Source of the DNA: JANLSE01 sp038214135
GTDB taxonomy: Bacteria > Chloroflexota > Chloroflexia > Chloroflexales > Roseiflexaceae
Assembly (NCBI GenBank): GCA_038214135.1
Contig: JBBQSD010000046.1
Span: 1 to 41,774, forward strand
Direction: 5' to 3'
Length of the DNA: 41,774 nucleotides
In this document: positions 15,061 through 23,556 of the stretch, piece after piece
How positions within the stretch are numbered: the stretch's first letter is position 1
Layout: each line of letters opens with the position of its first letter
Notes under the pieces: generated by a model
Seen by the model: the letters and a program-made list of their open reading frames with translations, nothing else
Database searches by the model: none
Told to the model about the DNA's origin: nothing
Translations under genes and position numbers: made by a program

Positions 15061-17067
15061 GTGCGCAAATCGCTGCTAATCTTGATCGGAGTAGGAGCGC
15101 TGCTCCTGCTCCTGCTGGCCGCCTTTATCCTGAATGGGCCATTTCGGCGGCAGGCCGCTGAACCACGTGAGACGACCAGCACTCCAGCAGCTTCGGTTGA
15201 TCGGGAGCCGAGCCAAGTTGCCTTTACTCCCGTACCACAGGCTTCTATGCCAACAGAGAGCGGCGCTCAATCCTCCACAGCTACAGTAGGCGTCAGGCCA
15301 GAGGCCACGACTATCCCATCAACTCCGTCGGTGCTCACACCATTGCTCTACGACGACTTCTCCCAGATCACTAGCGGCTGGACTCCGCTCTTTGTGAGCC
15401 AAGAGCAGACTGTGAACGGGTATAGTGCAGAAAGCTTTGCTTTTAGCACAGCGAGCCCTGGGAAGCTTCTCTATAATGTGTTGCCCACCCTGAGCTTTGC
15501 ACCAACGCGCTATGGCATTGACCTCCAGCCCATCGAAGGTACGGGCATGTTTGGCCTGCTATTTGAAGTAAGTGGCGATCAGGCCGACTACAGCAGCCTA
15601 TCTTTCTATGGAGTGGGGCTGACGACCGATGGCGATGTGATGTTGCTGATCAAAGGGATCGGGCCTGAGCTTCAGGTGCTCTCTGCCGCCAAGGGTGCCA
15701 TCCCACCGCTTAGCCTGGACAAGGTGGTGCGGCTGGTCATTGAGCGGCATGAGAACAGCCTGACGATACTTGTGGACGGAACAGAGGTGCTCACGACACC
15801 GGCAGCGGCACCGAAAGTTGGGACGGTTGGCTTCTTCGCTCGCGCTGATGATCGGCTCGCAATCCATTTCGATAATCTGCTGCTCACCACCGGAGCGCAG
15901 GGCACCCAGCAGCCTTGCGCCCAGCTTCGCCTACTCGGTACGGGCGCTTCCAGCAACGAGGCTCTTCGCGGCGAGGACGTCGCGATAGTGGAGCGCCGTC
16001 TTGCTCACCTCGGCTACACCACAGATCGAATGGGCATCTACAACGCCCAGACGATGAGCGCTGTTACAGAGTTTCAACGTCGCAATGGTTTGTCGGGCAA
16101 TGGCAGGATGGACTCCCAGACTTGGTGCAGGCTCTTATCATCCGAGGCAGTTCTCGCCGATAGCGATCATACTGAGCTGGCAATGTTGCGCGAGCGCTAC
16201 CGTCCGGTGGCGATCTCGCTGGATGCGGAACTGCCAGTACCACTGCTTGTCTCCGTACGAGGGGCCAATCGCCAGTGGCAGATTGCCCTTGCATTGCCCA
16301 AGCGGATCAGCCTGCATTATATCGATACGGGGGGCGATGCCCTCGACTCGGTGTGGCAGCCCGATCAGAGGTTGCTTGCTTTCACATCAGTGCGTGCAGG
16401 CAACGACCAGAATACAATCTGGATTCTTGATACTACAAGTGGCAAGGTCAAACAGATCTCACCAATCTCTCTGAATAGCCAGTATCCGTCATGGTCGCCT
16501 GATGGTCGTGCGCTTATGTTTACAGGAGTGCCGCTGGAAGGAGACAAGAAAGCCAGGAACTATACCTATACCCTCGCCACGGGCGAGATAGCAGCCTGGG
16601 GCGAGGAAAACAATGGCTGGTCGGATTGGTCGCCGGTCGGTACGGTCGTCTTCACACGCTTCACTAGTCGGAGCTTTGACATTTTCGCCGCCAACCCCGA
16701 TGGCAGTGACGCAGTTAATCTTACCAACACAGATGACTATCATGAAGACATTCCGGCGTGGTCGCCAAGTGGCGACCGGATTGCCTTTGTGCGAAATCCA
16801 AGATCAGACAGCTACGACCGACAGATCTGTATCATGCAAGCTGATGGTTCAGACGTGCAGCAAATAACCTCGCTGCCTGTAGCAAGCAGCAATCCAATCT
16901 GGCTCGATGCGACGATGATCGTCTTTTCGAACCAACGCAGTAAGGATCCTAATGATAACGTTCGCCAACCGTACCTGCTTCGCCTTCCGGGGGACCTCCG
17001 CCGCCTAAGCGCCAGCGAGGAGCGGATATGGTATCTGAATCGGTTTAATCTGAAGAGCTTGCCGTAA
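15061..17067 (+). CDS. membrane-anchored protein with peptidoglycan-binding and TolB-like propeller domains
   Basis: A 668-residue protein starting at a GTG preceded by AGGAGG at ideal spacing. An uncleaved N-terminal anchor (about residues 4-22) is followed by a Ser/Thr/Pro-rich linker. A beta-sandwich of roughly 170 residues comes next (YDDFSQITSGW to HFDNLLLTT, as in laminin-G/DUF1080-like folds). Then a PF01471-type peptidoglycan-binding domain (about 300-360: VERRLAHLGYTTDRMG, AVTEFQRRNGL), and last a WD40-like/TolB propeller with repeated WSPDG, WSPVG, WSPSG blades. It follows the NERD-FHA gene by 135 bp on the same strand. It resembles the sensory outer parts of the nearby PASTA kinase, so it may be a cell-wall-facing partner. 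No enzyme active site is seen. Confidence 0.8.
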   Translation: MRKSLLILIGVGALLLLLLAAFILNGPFRRQAAEPRETTSTPAASVDREPSQVAFTPVPQASMPTESGAQSSTATVGVRPEATTIPSTPSVLTPLLYDDFSQITSGWTPLFVSQEQTVNGYSAESFAFSTASPGKLLYNVLPTLSFAPTRYGIDLQPIEGTGMFGLLFEVSGDQADYSSLSFYGVGLTTDGDVMLLIKGIGPELQVLSAAKGAIPPLSLDKVVRLVIERHENSLTILVDGTEVLTTPAAAPKVGTVGFFARADDRLAIHFDNLLLTTGAQGTQQPCAQLRLLGTGASSNEALRGEDVAIVERRLAHLGYTTDRMGIYNAQTMSAVTEFQRRNGLSGNGRMDSQTWCRLLSSEAVLADSDHTELAMLRERYRPVAISLDAELPVPLLVSVRGANRQWQIALALPKRISLHYIDTGGDALDSVWQPDQRLLAFTSVRAGNDQNTIWILDTTSGKVKQISPISLNSQYPSWSPDGRALMFTGVPLEGDKKARNYTYTLATGEIAAWGEENNGWSDWSPVGTVVFTRFTSRSFDIFAANPDGSDAVNLTNTDDYHEDIPAWSPSGDRIAFVRNPRSDSYDRQICIMQADGSDVQQITSLPVASSNPIWLDATMIVFSNQRSKDPNDNVRQPYLLRLPGDLRRLSASEERIWYLNRFNLKSLP

Positions 17068-17278
17068 CCACAGGGTCACAGGTAGAGGTGATGGCGGTTT
17101 GCGCGGCATGCGGACGTCGATGACCTAGCACAGCCAAGGCAGAACCAACGGGTGTTGGCGTGCCAATCACATCCATTCGTGGTGCGGGCGCGTAGCCCTG
17201 AAAAACGGAAGAATAGGAACCGGTTCCCTGCCGCCAGCCGCGCATAGCGACGCGAAACGCCTGCCCTGCACAGCAGCA
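17068..17278. other. intergenic, no supportable gene
   Basis: 211 bp between two convergent genes. A minus-strand open frame here reads partly protein-like but has no start signal and no recognisable domain. No hairpin terminator was found. Confidence 0.5.
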
Positions 17279-17653
17279 TCAGGTGATCGACAACGGGTTG
17301 GACGCAAAAGCATAGTCGCTCACAACTTGCCCGCCGATCAGATGTTCCTGGATAATGCGCTCAAGTACTTCGGGCGAGCAGGAGTGGTACCACACACCAT
17401 CAGGGTAGACAACCGCAATCGGGCCGTGAACGCAGACGCGCAGGCAGCCAACCTTGCTCCGATACACGCCACCATCGGTCATCGAGAGGTTGAGTTGCTT
17501 CAGCCGATTCTTGAGATAATTCCACGATGCTAGCCCATCCTCGCGGGCACAGCACTTCGCTTCGCTTGGGTCGGCACAGATCAAGATATGGCGCTGGTAC
17601 GTCCCAATCTTGAACTCATCAACTTTTTTCTGTAACTCATCCTGGGTTGACAT
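17279..17653 (-). CDS. thioredoxin-fold [2Fe-2S] ferredoxin
   Basis: A 124-residue soluble electron carrier of the thioredoxin-like (Shethna-type) [2Fe-2S] ferredoxin family. The cluster cysteines are visible: ICADPSEAKCC in the first half and VGCLRVC in the second, the usual spacing for this family. The rest (GPIAVVYPDGVWYHSCSPE, then an IIQEHLIGG helix) matches stand-alone members. An AAGGAGCC stretch lies 2 bases before the ATG. Such proteins often donate electrons to oxidoreductases or act in metal homeostasis; no partner is adjacent. Confidence 0.85.
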   Translation of the reverse strand: MSTQDELQKKVDEFKIGTYQRHILICADPSEAKCCAREDGLASWNYLKNRLKQLNLSMTDGGVYRSKVGCLRVCVHGPIAVVYPDGVWYHSCSPEVLERIIQEHLIGGQVVSDYAFASNPLSIT

Positions 17654-17725
17654 AAGGCTCCTTAATATGGTTAATGGATGCCGCTATGCGCGGCTAGCAT
17701 CATTTGAGAAATTGTTCTACATATG

Positions 17726-17860
17726 CCACTGCGCGTGGCAGGCGGTCAGGGCGGTTCCGTCCGCACGACCCACGGTCGGGGGCCTTGCCCCGAATGGAGC
17801 TTGGTGGCGTATCAACGCCCGTTGGTCATGCCACGGCTGCGGTCGAGATATCGTAGTGGC
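17726..17860. repeat. dispersed GC-rich repeat, copy 1
   Basis: The segment CCCCGAAT...GGTCATGCCACGGCTGCGG (17788-17858) parallels 30623-30693 (CCCCGAAT...TGTCATGCCTCGGCTGCGG), with similar spacing and a shared tail. The surrounding sequence is GC-rich and repeat-like. No gene is supportable in 17654-17906. Confidence 0.55.
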
Positions 17861-17876
17861 TACTTCTGGCACATTC

Positions 17877-17941
17877 CTGAAAGCTGACGGCTGAAAGCTG
17901 AAAGCTCTATTCTGACTCCTGACTCCTGACTCCTGACTCCT
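17877..17941. repeat. two adjacent heptanucleotide arrays, CTGAAAG x4 and GACTCCT x4
   Basis: CTGAAAG units at 17877, 17884 (CTGACGG variant), 17891 and 17898, then four perfect GACTCCT units at 17914-17941. The second array runs into the GNAT gene and encodes its tail. Confidence 0.9.
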
Positions 17942-18431
17942 CGCCTACCCCATCACGGGTCAATATCACAAACCCACGGCCATTCGTTGCCGAACGAAAT
18001 TCCTGAACTTGATTGAAACCAGTCTTCTGCCAGACCCGTTGGGCGCGCTGGTTGAATTCGGCAATCGTCACCCGTAATATTGTTGGCGCATAGCTTTCCA
18101 ATGCATGCTGCACGACAGCAGTGGCATAGATCACGCCGCGCCCCTGGCCGGTGAGATCGGGCCGCACACCCATTCCAAGGTCGAGCGCATCGTCGCTATA
18201 ATCGCCACCATCAACCTGAGCATCAAGCCCAAAGCAGCAGAACGCCTCAATTGAGCCATCGGCCTGTTCGATCCGGCAATACGCATTGAGTGGATCGGTC
18301 AGAAATGCAACAGCCTCACCAATATGTGCTGGGCTTAAATCAAGCTGGTAGATCTGGTAGGGCGGCGGGTATCGCCAGCCGATCAGCGTCCGAGCGCCAT
18401 CTGCATCCATTGGCCGAAATAGAAGTGTCAT
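17907..18431 (-). CDS. GNAT family N-acetyltransferase
   Basis: A 174-residue cytosolic acetyltransferase. Its acetyl-CoA site is DLGMGVRPDLTGQGRG, and a C-terminal half reading RVTIAEFNQRAQRVWQKTGF is the typical GNAT alpha4/beta7 region. The substrate is unknown. Its ATG lies one base after the hyuA stop codon, so both are co-translated. The last ten or so residues (SGVRSQESE) come from a GACTCCT heptanucleotide array and replace whatever the native C-terminus was. Confidence 0.85.
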   Translation of the reverse strand: MTLLFRPMDADGARTLIGWRYPPPYQIYQLDLSPAHIGEAVAFLTDPLNAYCRIEQADGSIEAFCCFGLDAQVDGGDYSDDALDLGMGVRPDLTGQGRGVIYATAVVQHALESYAPTILRVTIAEFNQRAQRVWQKTGFNQVQEFRSATNGRGFVILTRDGVGEESGVRSQESE

Positions 18432-18432
18432 A

Positions 18433-20586
18433 TTATGTGTGGCGTGTCAGCACCAGATTGAGATCTCGGTCAACAACTGCCTGCCAGTTTGGTGGAATGA
18501 TCGTTGTTGCATCAAGTTGAACAACCACAGCTGGGCCACTAAACTGATCGCCCATGCGCATATCATCGCGATGATATAATGCCGCCGCTTGTGGCTGCGG
18601 ATCAGCGGAAAGGCAGGCGATGACGGTTGCCCGAGCCGCTAGTGATCCCTGGCGCGCTGGCAGATCAACAGCCAGATCCAATTCAGGGCGTGGGCTGATG
18701 CCTCGCGCACGTAACAACACCGCCTCAATTGGCCGATCGCGCATGGCGTGACCATAGCGCCGTTCGTGCAATTCGTGAAATTGTGTGGCTGCTGCGGCCA
18801 GGTCTGCTCTTCTGCCCTCTCCCCCTGACCCCCTCGCCCACGCCAAGGCGAGGGGGGATTGATCGGTTGCGAACTCTGTACGCCCCTCCCCACTGATGGG
18901 CGAGGGGTTGGGGAGGGGGGGGGCATCTACGCTACTAAGTGGCACGGTCAATTCGTGCGATTGGCCCTGGTAGCGTAATTCGAGTTCATATTCGATCCGG
19001 CAGTGCTGCGCTGGTTCGCCATCGGCAACCAGCGCAGCAAGAACTTCATCTGCCAGGGTCTGCATCAGTGCGGTGATTGTTATGGGTGTCAGGGTTGCGA
19101 GATCGGCCATGAGGGTCCGGCTGGTATCACGGGTGACATCGGCGGCCAGCATCCCCATTGCGGAGAGGACGCCAGGGTAGCGCGGCACCAACACGGTATG
19201 CATGCCCAGTGCTTCGGCCAGCTGCGTTGCGTGCAGTGGCCCTGCGCCTCCAAACGCAACCAGCGCAAAATCGCGTGGGTCATCGCCGCGTTCAACCGAA
19301 ATCGTGCGAATCGCCCGTTCCATTGTTGCATTCGCCACCCGAACAATCCCAAGTGCCGTTCGGTCAACCGCGGATTCGCCAAACACTGCCATTGCCAGTG
19401 GTGCAACTGCTGCCTCAGCGCGTTGCTGATCGAGCAGCATCCGCCCACCAAGAAAGTGATCTGGTTGCAATCGTCCGAGTAGCAGGTTCGCATCCGTAAC
19501 GGTTGGCAACATGCCACGGCCATAGCAGGCAGGCCCAGGGTTCGCGCCAGCACTCTGCGGGCCAACGCGGAGGGCACCGCCAGCATCAATGCGCGCAAGC
19601 GATCCGCCACCAGCACCAACGGTATGGATATCCAAGCTCGGCAGGCGTACGGGTAGGCCGCCAACCTGTGATTGGCTGCTGCGCGGCAATCTGCCATTGC
19701 ATAGCGCAACATCGGTTGAAGTGCCGCCCATATCAAACGTGATAATGCGTGGAAAGCCAGCCCGCGCTGCAACAAAGGCCGCCCCAACAATCCCACCAGC
19801 AGGCCCGGAGAGCGTGGCTCGTGCGGCTAGTTCGCGGGCCGTGTGCAGGCCCATGCTACCACCATCAGAGGCCATGATCCGTAATGACCCAACGCCCTGT
19901 GCGCTGAGTTGCGCTCCCAAACGCCCAAGGTAGCGATCAAGCGCCGGGCCAACATAGGCATTCACAACCGTGGTGCTGGTGCGCTCATATTCACGTGGTT
20001 CTGGCAGGATCTGGTGCGATGCGCTGATATACAAGCCTGCATGATCGGTTGAACTGGTGCGCTGCTGATCGAACGCCCGCAGCGCTGCAACAACCCGTTG
20101 CTCGTGCTCTGGGTTGGCATAGGCGTGTAACAGGCAGATAGCCACGGCCTCGATCTGCTGATTCGCCAGCCACTCGATCATCTGCTCAAGTTCATGTGCA
20201 TCCAGTGGCTGCAGCACAGCGCCAGTATAATCGAGCCGTTCGTTGAGTTCCCGCCGCCACTGTTCTGGAACAAGCGGCTCGGGGCGGGTCACATCGAGAT
20301 TATACAGTTCTGGCCGATCCCCGCGGCCAATCACCAGCACATCGCGGAATCCGGCAGTCGTGATCAGCGCGGTGGCCGCGCCACGCCGCTCCAGCAACGC
20401 ATTCGTCGCCACAGTCGTGCCATGCACAATCGCTGAGGGAACACCGAGGGCGGAAACTCCCGACATCAATGCTTGTCCTGGATCATCGGGAGTACTGAGC
20501 AGCTTATGGATGTGCAATTGCCCGTTGTGCAGCAGGACAAAATCGGTAAATGTCCCGCCAATATCAACGCCGAGCAGAGTGGTCAT
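18433..20586 (-). CDS. hyuA: hydantoinase/oxoprolinase subunit A family protein
   Basis: A 717-residue protein of the ATP-dependent HyuA / 5-oxoprolinase family, which activates and opens cyclic amides or acts as an acetone-carboxylase-type subunit. The ATPase-fold motif DIGGTFTDFVL is at the start; VHGTTVATNALLERRG, GPAGGIVGA, TFDMGGTSTDVAL and FGGAGPLHA follow in family order. Near residues 555-590 lies an insertion reading PLPNPSPISGEGR and similar, encoded by a palindromic repeat; relatives lack such a segment. The HyuB partner subunit is not next to it, so the protein may be a lone A subunit. It is co-translated with the GNAT. Substrate unknown. Confidence 0.88.
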   Translation of the reverse strand: MTTLLGVDIGGTFTDFVLLHNGQLHIHKLLSTPDDPGQALMSGVSALGVPSAIVHGTTVATNALLERRGAATALITTAGFRDVLVIGRGDRPELYNLDVTRPEPLVPEQWRRELNERLDYTGAVLQPLDAHELEQMIEWLANQQIEAVAICLLHAYANPEHEQRVVAALRAFDQQRTSSTDHAGLYISASHQILPEPREYERTSTTVVNAYVGPALDRYLGRLGAQLSAQGVGSLRIMASDGGSMGLHTARELAARATLSGPAGGIVGAAFVAARAGFPRIITFDMGGTSTDVALCNGRLPRSSQSQVGGLPVRLPSLDIHTVGAGGGSLARIDAGGALRVGPQSAGANPGPACYGRGMLPTVTDANLLLGRLQPDHFLGGRMLLDQQRAEAAVAPLAMAVFGESAVDRTALGIVRVANATMERAIRTISVERGDDPRDFALVAFGGAGPLHATQLAEALGMHTVLVPRYPGVLSAMGMLAADVTRDTSRTLMADLATLTPITITALMQTLADEVLAALVADGEPAQHCRIEYELELRYQGQSHELTVPLSSVDAPPLPNPSPISGEGRTEFATDQSPLALAWARGSGGEGRRADLAAAATQFHELHERRYGHAMRDRPIEAVLLRARGISPRPELDLAVDLPARQGSLAARATVIACLSADPQPQAAALYHRDDMRMGDQFSGPAVVVQLDATTIIPPNWQAVVDRDLNLVLTRHT
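18814..18922. repeat. palindromic repeat inserted in frame in hyuA
   Basis: A GC-rich element of about 110 bp. CCCCCTCGCC (18829-18838) pairs with GGCGAGGGGG (18847-18856); the outer C-rich start pairs imperfectly with the G-rich end (GGCGAGGGGTTGGGGAGG at 18899-18916). It keeps the reading frame of the host gene. It is related to the element at 5738-5771. Confidence 0.8.
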
Positions 20587-20598
20587 GGTTTCTATGAG

Positions 20599-20626
20599 CT
20601 TTCAGCTTTCAGCTTTCAGCTTTCAG
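20599..20626. repeat. heptanucleotide array CTTTCAG x4
   Basis: Four perfect units (CTGAAAG on the other strand) immediately upstream of hyuA. A degenerate GACTCCT array of three units lies at 20703-20723 near the stop codon of the next gene. Confidence 0.9.
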
Positions 20627-20724
20627 TTCGCTAACGATTAATGCTTGTTCCAGAGACAATCGCTACCGTGGTAGCACGAACGCACACCTGCACGAAGAAG
20701 CTGACTTCTGAATCCTGACTCTTC

Positions 20725-22569
20725 CTAGCGTCCCAATCCCGTAATCGCTGTTTCCGCATCAAGCAGTTTCGTCCGTGCGCCGCTTGTGAGATCCCAGAAC
20801 CACAACGAACTCGCGCCAACTCCATTTAGGTTCAGCGGGCCACGCGGGCCGGGAATGCCAGGAGCGGCGAAGTTCACATAGGCCAGGCCATTGCCCAGAG
20901 CAACAAACTGCCCAAAACTACCGGCCGTCTGCCCAATTGCCACTGTCTGGTTCTTGCCGCCTGGCGAATACGCGATCACGCTATAGCTCTGGGCTGCATC
21001 ACTATCACATGCGCTAGTCAGGTAATACAGCGTACCATCATCGGCGAAGGCCAATGGGCGCGCCCAGTAGCCATCGTTTGGCGGGCCTTTCTGCTCATTA
21101 CCATCTGCATCAAGCAGTAGCAGATCCGCACCAGGCTTATCGGCGCGTAGCGCCTCAATCACAATCGTCTTGCCATCGGGGGCTACAAGCGGCCTTCCGA
21201 AGCCAAGGTAGCGTGCGATCCGCTGTCCCTGGCCACTGGGAACCACCAGCAGTGATGCACCAATCTCAACTTCTTTTCGATCAGCAAGCGTGAGTGTGAA
21301 CAGTGTGCTACGGCCATCCTCAGCCTGTGCCACATACACCAATCGAGTAGCGTCGATCCATTGCGGCCCAAAGCGGCTCCACTCATCCGGAGTTGGTTGC
21401 TGTGTGCCAGCGACCATGATAGTTCCTGGCGATGTCAGCCGATCCGGCCCCTTACCGCTGGTGAAATCGATCACCCAGATACTGAGGCGTGGCGGCTGTG
21501 CGCGGGTTGCATCCTCATCCACAACGAAGGCAACCTGTTTGCCATCCGGTGAGAATGCCGGCTCACTACATCTGCGCCCTGCTGCTGCTAGTTCCTGAAC
21601 ACCTATGCCATCGAGTTCCATCACCCACAGCGAACTGACCTCCGTGGCCTGGCCTGCCGCACTCGATGCGCGACAGAAGGCGATCCGCTTGCCTATAGTG
21701 CTGACGGAGAAGGCCGTTTCGATTTCAGCGCTGTTGGTCAGATTCTTCGCCGCTCCATCCACAAAGCTCCAGATGTCCCCATCGCGCAGATAGTAGAATG
21801 GCATGGTTGGGGAAGCCTTGGATTGTGATGGAACCGCGAGCATATCGCTGGCCGCACCAAGTGCCGGGTTCTTGGCAACCTCGATCACCAGCCGATAGGG
21901 CTTGGTTTCAAGTGAAATATGGAACGCATGTGGCTCTGTAATAGGCAGAACGATACTTGCGCCAGCACTTGTATCCGAACCAAAGCGATACTGCAGCTGT
22001 GAGAGGATCTTTGTGCCACTCAGGGCTTTGGTAGCCGTTGCAACACTCGTGCGGAAGGCATCATCATGCTGCCATCCAGCAAGATCCACGGTGATCTCAT
22101 AGCCTGCCGTGGCGGGAACACAATTGGCCTGGGCATGCGGCGCTGCCGAGTCGCCAGGAACATCAAGTGCCAGCACAACACGCTCGAAATTCGTCTCAAC
22201 CGTTGTTGTGATCGTTGTGACGCGCATCGAGAAGCGGCCGCCATCAACAGCACCGGCCATCTGCGTACACAGGCTAAAATCGCGCAATGCCGGGTTTGGT
22301 GTCGTGGTTGGCGGAAGTGGTGTTGGTGATGGAATCAGCGTCGGTGTTGGCGGCAATGCTGTTGGCGATGGGCCAATGGTTGGAGTCAACGTCGGCGTCG
22401 CAGTTGGAGTCGCAGTCGCAGTCGGCGATGGTGTAATCGTCGGCGTTAGCGCCTGAACTGTCTCAAAACTACGGATCTCTTCCTGCCGGGCGATCGACGT
22501 TTGCTCACATCCAGTAACGAGCAATGTCGTCAGGCCCAACAGCAGAGCGAGTGTATAATAACGTATCAT
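20725..22569 (-). CDS. lipoprotein with Thr/Pro linker and TolB-like propeller
   Basis: A 614-residue lipoprotein: hydrophobic signal followed by lipobox LVTGC with Cys21. A Thr/Pro-rich linker of about 50 residues (TPTATPTLTP-like) tethers it away from the membrane. A beta domain (about 100-240, AMIN-like: RVVLALDVPGDS, YEITVDLAGW) follows, then a propeller region with a recognisable FSPDGKQVAF blade and several SxLWxxD-type blades. It probably senses or scaffolds at the cell surface. No catalytic motif is seen. The architecture parallels the propeller protein at 15061. A heptanucleotide array lies upstream. Confidence 0.8.
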   Translation of the reverse strand: MIRYYTLALLLGLTTLLVTGCEQTSIARQEEIRSFETVQALTPTITPSPTATATPTATPTLTPTIGPSPTALPPTPTLIPSPTPLPPTTTPNPALRDFSLCTQMAGAVDGGRFSMRVTTITTTVETNFERVVLALDVPGDSAAPHAQANCVPATAGYEITVDLAGWQHDDAFRTSVATATKALSGTKILSQLQYRFGSDTSAGASIVLPITEPHAFHISLETKPYRLVIEVAKNPALGAASDMLAVPSQSKASPTMPFYYLRDGDIWSFVDGAAKNLTNSAEIETAFSVSTIGKRIAFCRASSAAGQATEVSSLWVMELDGIGVQELAAAGRRCSEPAFSPDGKQVAFVVDEDATRAQPPRLSIWVIDFTSGKGPDRLTSPGTIMVAGTQQPTPDEWSRFGPQWIDATRLVYVAQAEDGRSTLFTLTLADRKEVEIGASLLVVPSGQGQRIARYLGFGRPLVAPDGKTIVIEALRADKPGADLLLLDADGNEQKGPPNDGYWARPLAFADDGTLYYLTSACDSDAAQSYSVIAYSPGGKNQTVAIGQTAGSFGQFVALGNGLAYVNFAAPGIPGPRGPLNLNGVGASSLWFWDLTSGARTKLLDAETAITGLGR

Positions 22570-22580
22570 AGATCGTCGGC

Positions 22581-22601
22581 GTCAGCAGTCAGCAGTCAGC
22601 T
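22581..22601. repeat. heptanucleotide array GTCAGCA x3
   Basis: Units at 22581, 22588 and 22595 (last is GTCAGCT), in the 44-bp gap between the regulator stop and the lipoprotein start. Confidence 0.8.
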
Positions 22602-22613
22602 GATTCCTAACGA

Positions 22614-23309
22614 CTATCCTTCACCAGGGAGAGCAACTTTGATCCACCCGCGGCGCATCGCATAAATAACCGCTTGGGTGCGGTCGTTCACGGCCAGTTT
22701 GCGAAGGATCGAGGAAACATGGTTTTTTACAGTCTGATTGCTGATATCGAGCTCCTGGGCAATCTCTTTATTCGTCCGCCCAGCGGCAACCAGTTCCAGC
22801 ACCTGAAGTTCACGCGGCGATAGTGGCGAATAGATACTCTGGGTATCCTCATCGGCCGCCATTTGGCGGAATGTCGCCAGCACTTGTGAAGCCACCTCTG
22901 GTAGTGATAATACCAATTCATTGATTGGGTACTCACCACGCTGAACCTGATTCAGCCCATGCAATAGCTTCTCCCAAGAAACATTGCGTGGCAGATAACA
23001 GGCTATGCCAGCACGAATGGCCTTCACCACCTGCGGCCCATCGACAGAAGGGCTCAGCAGCACAACACCAACATTTGGGTGAGCACGCCGGATCGCTCGT
23101 GCAACCTCAAGCCCGTTGATACCCGGCAGTTCCATCGACAGCAGCACCAAATCGGGATCGGTGTTGTCCACAAGCTGAATGGCCTGTTGTCCATTCGATG
23201 CCTCGCCAACAACCCGGAAATCGGCGGTGTTACTGAAGTTAGAGCGCAGACCCTGGCGGTAGAGCTCGTGAGCGTGTACGAGTACGATTGTCGCTGGACT
23301 CACTCTCAC
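22614..23309 (-). CDS. NarL/LuxR-type regulator with degenerate receiver domain
   Basis: About 231 residues from the GTG at 23309; ATGs at 23339 and 23357 are alternatives. The N-terminal receiver fold is complete in length but has lost phosphorylation residues: the acidic pair is HA (IVLVHAHELYRQG), the phospho-accepting Asp is Ser (LVLLSMELPG, codon 23136-23138), and the switch Lys is Arg (CYLPRNV). The C-terminal LuxR HTH is intact: LSPRELQVLELVAAGRTNKE followed by NQTVKNHVSSILRKL. It should therefore bind DNA without normal phosphorelay control, perhaps by ligand or constitutively. The gene ends 44 bp before the propeller lipoprotein gene on the same strand, and the two could be co-transcribed. 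Confidence 0.9.
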   Translation of the reverse strand: MRVSPATIVLVHAHELYRQGLRSNFSNTADFRVVGEASNGQQAIQLVDNTDPDLVLLSMELPGINGLEVARAIRRAHPNVGVVLLSPSVDGPQVVKAIRAGIACYLPRNVSWEKLLHGLNQVQRGEYPINELVLSLPEVASQVLATFRQMAADEDTQSIYSPLSPRELQVLELVAAGRTNKEIAQELDISNQTVKNHVSSILRKLAVNDRTQAVIYAMRRGWIKVALPGEG

Positions 23310-23556
23310 CCCCTGCTCACCAGTATGCGGTTCCAACATGAACCATGCCTCAAACATGGCTCGAACACGGGCCGAAACGTAACAACCATGCCAGTATTAT
23401 TCCCATGTGATTTCTAAACGTGCATAGCACAGAGTGGGGGTTTGCGGGCACAGCCCCCGAAAGAAATCCCCGCCCTTTTTACAAATCCGGTAGGATTGCT
23501 ATAGAACAACATATACCGGAATTATACCTGATAGCAGGGCGCTACACAAGCGTGTC

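Noticed and set aside
15061..17067. Peptidoglycan hydrolase
   Set aside because: A peptidoglycan-binding domain is present but no amidase, lysozyme or peptidase motif.
17045..17279. Minus-strand frame reading GYAPAPRMDVIGTPTP
   Set aside because: Partly protein-like, but no start signal, no family, and another frame is equally open.
19089..19796. 235-residue minus-strand frame inside hyuA
   Set aside because: It lies in another frame of a clearly conserved gene and shows no domain.
23421..23520. TGCTATGCA on the minus strand and a GGGGG/CCCCC stem near 23436-23458 as promoter and terminator of the regulator gene
   Set aside because: The hexamer is a poor -10 and the stem has an unequal loop and no T tract in the right direction.
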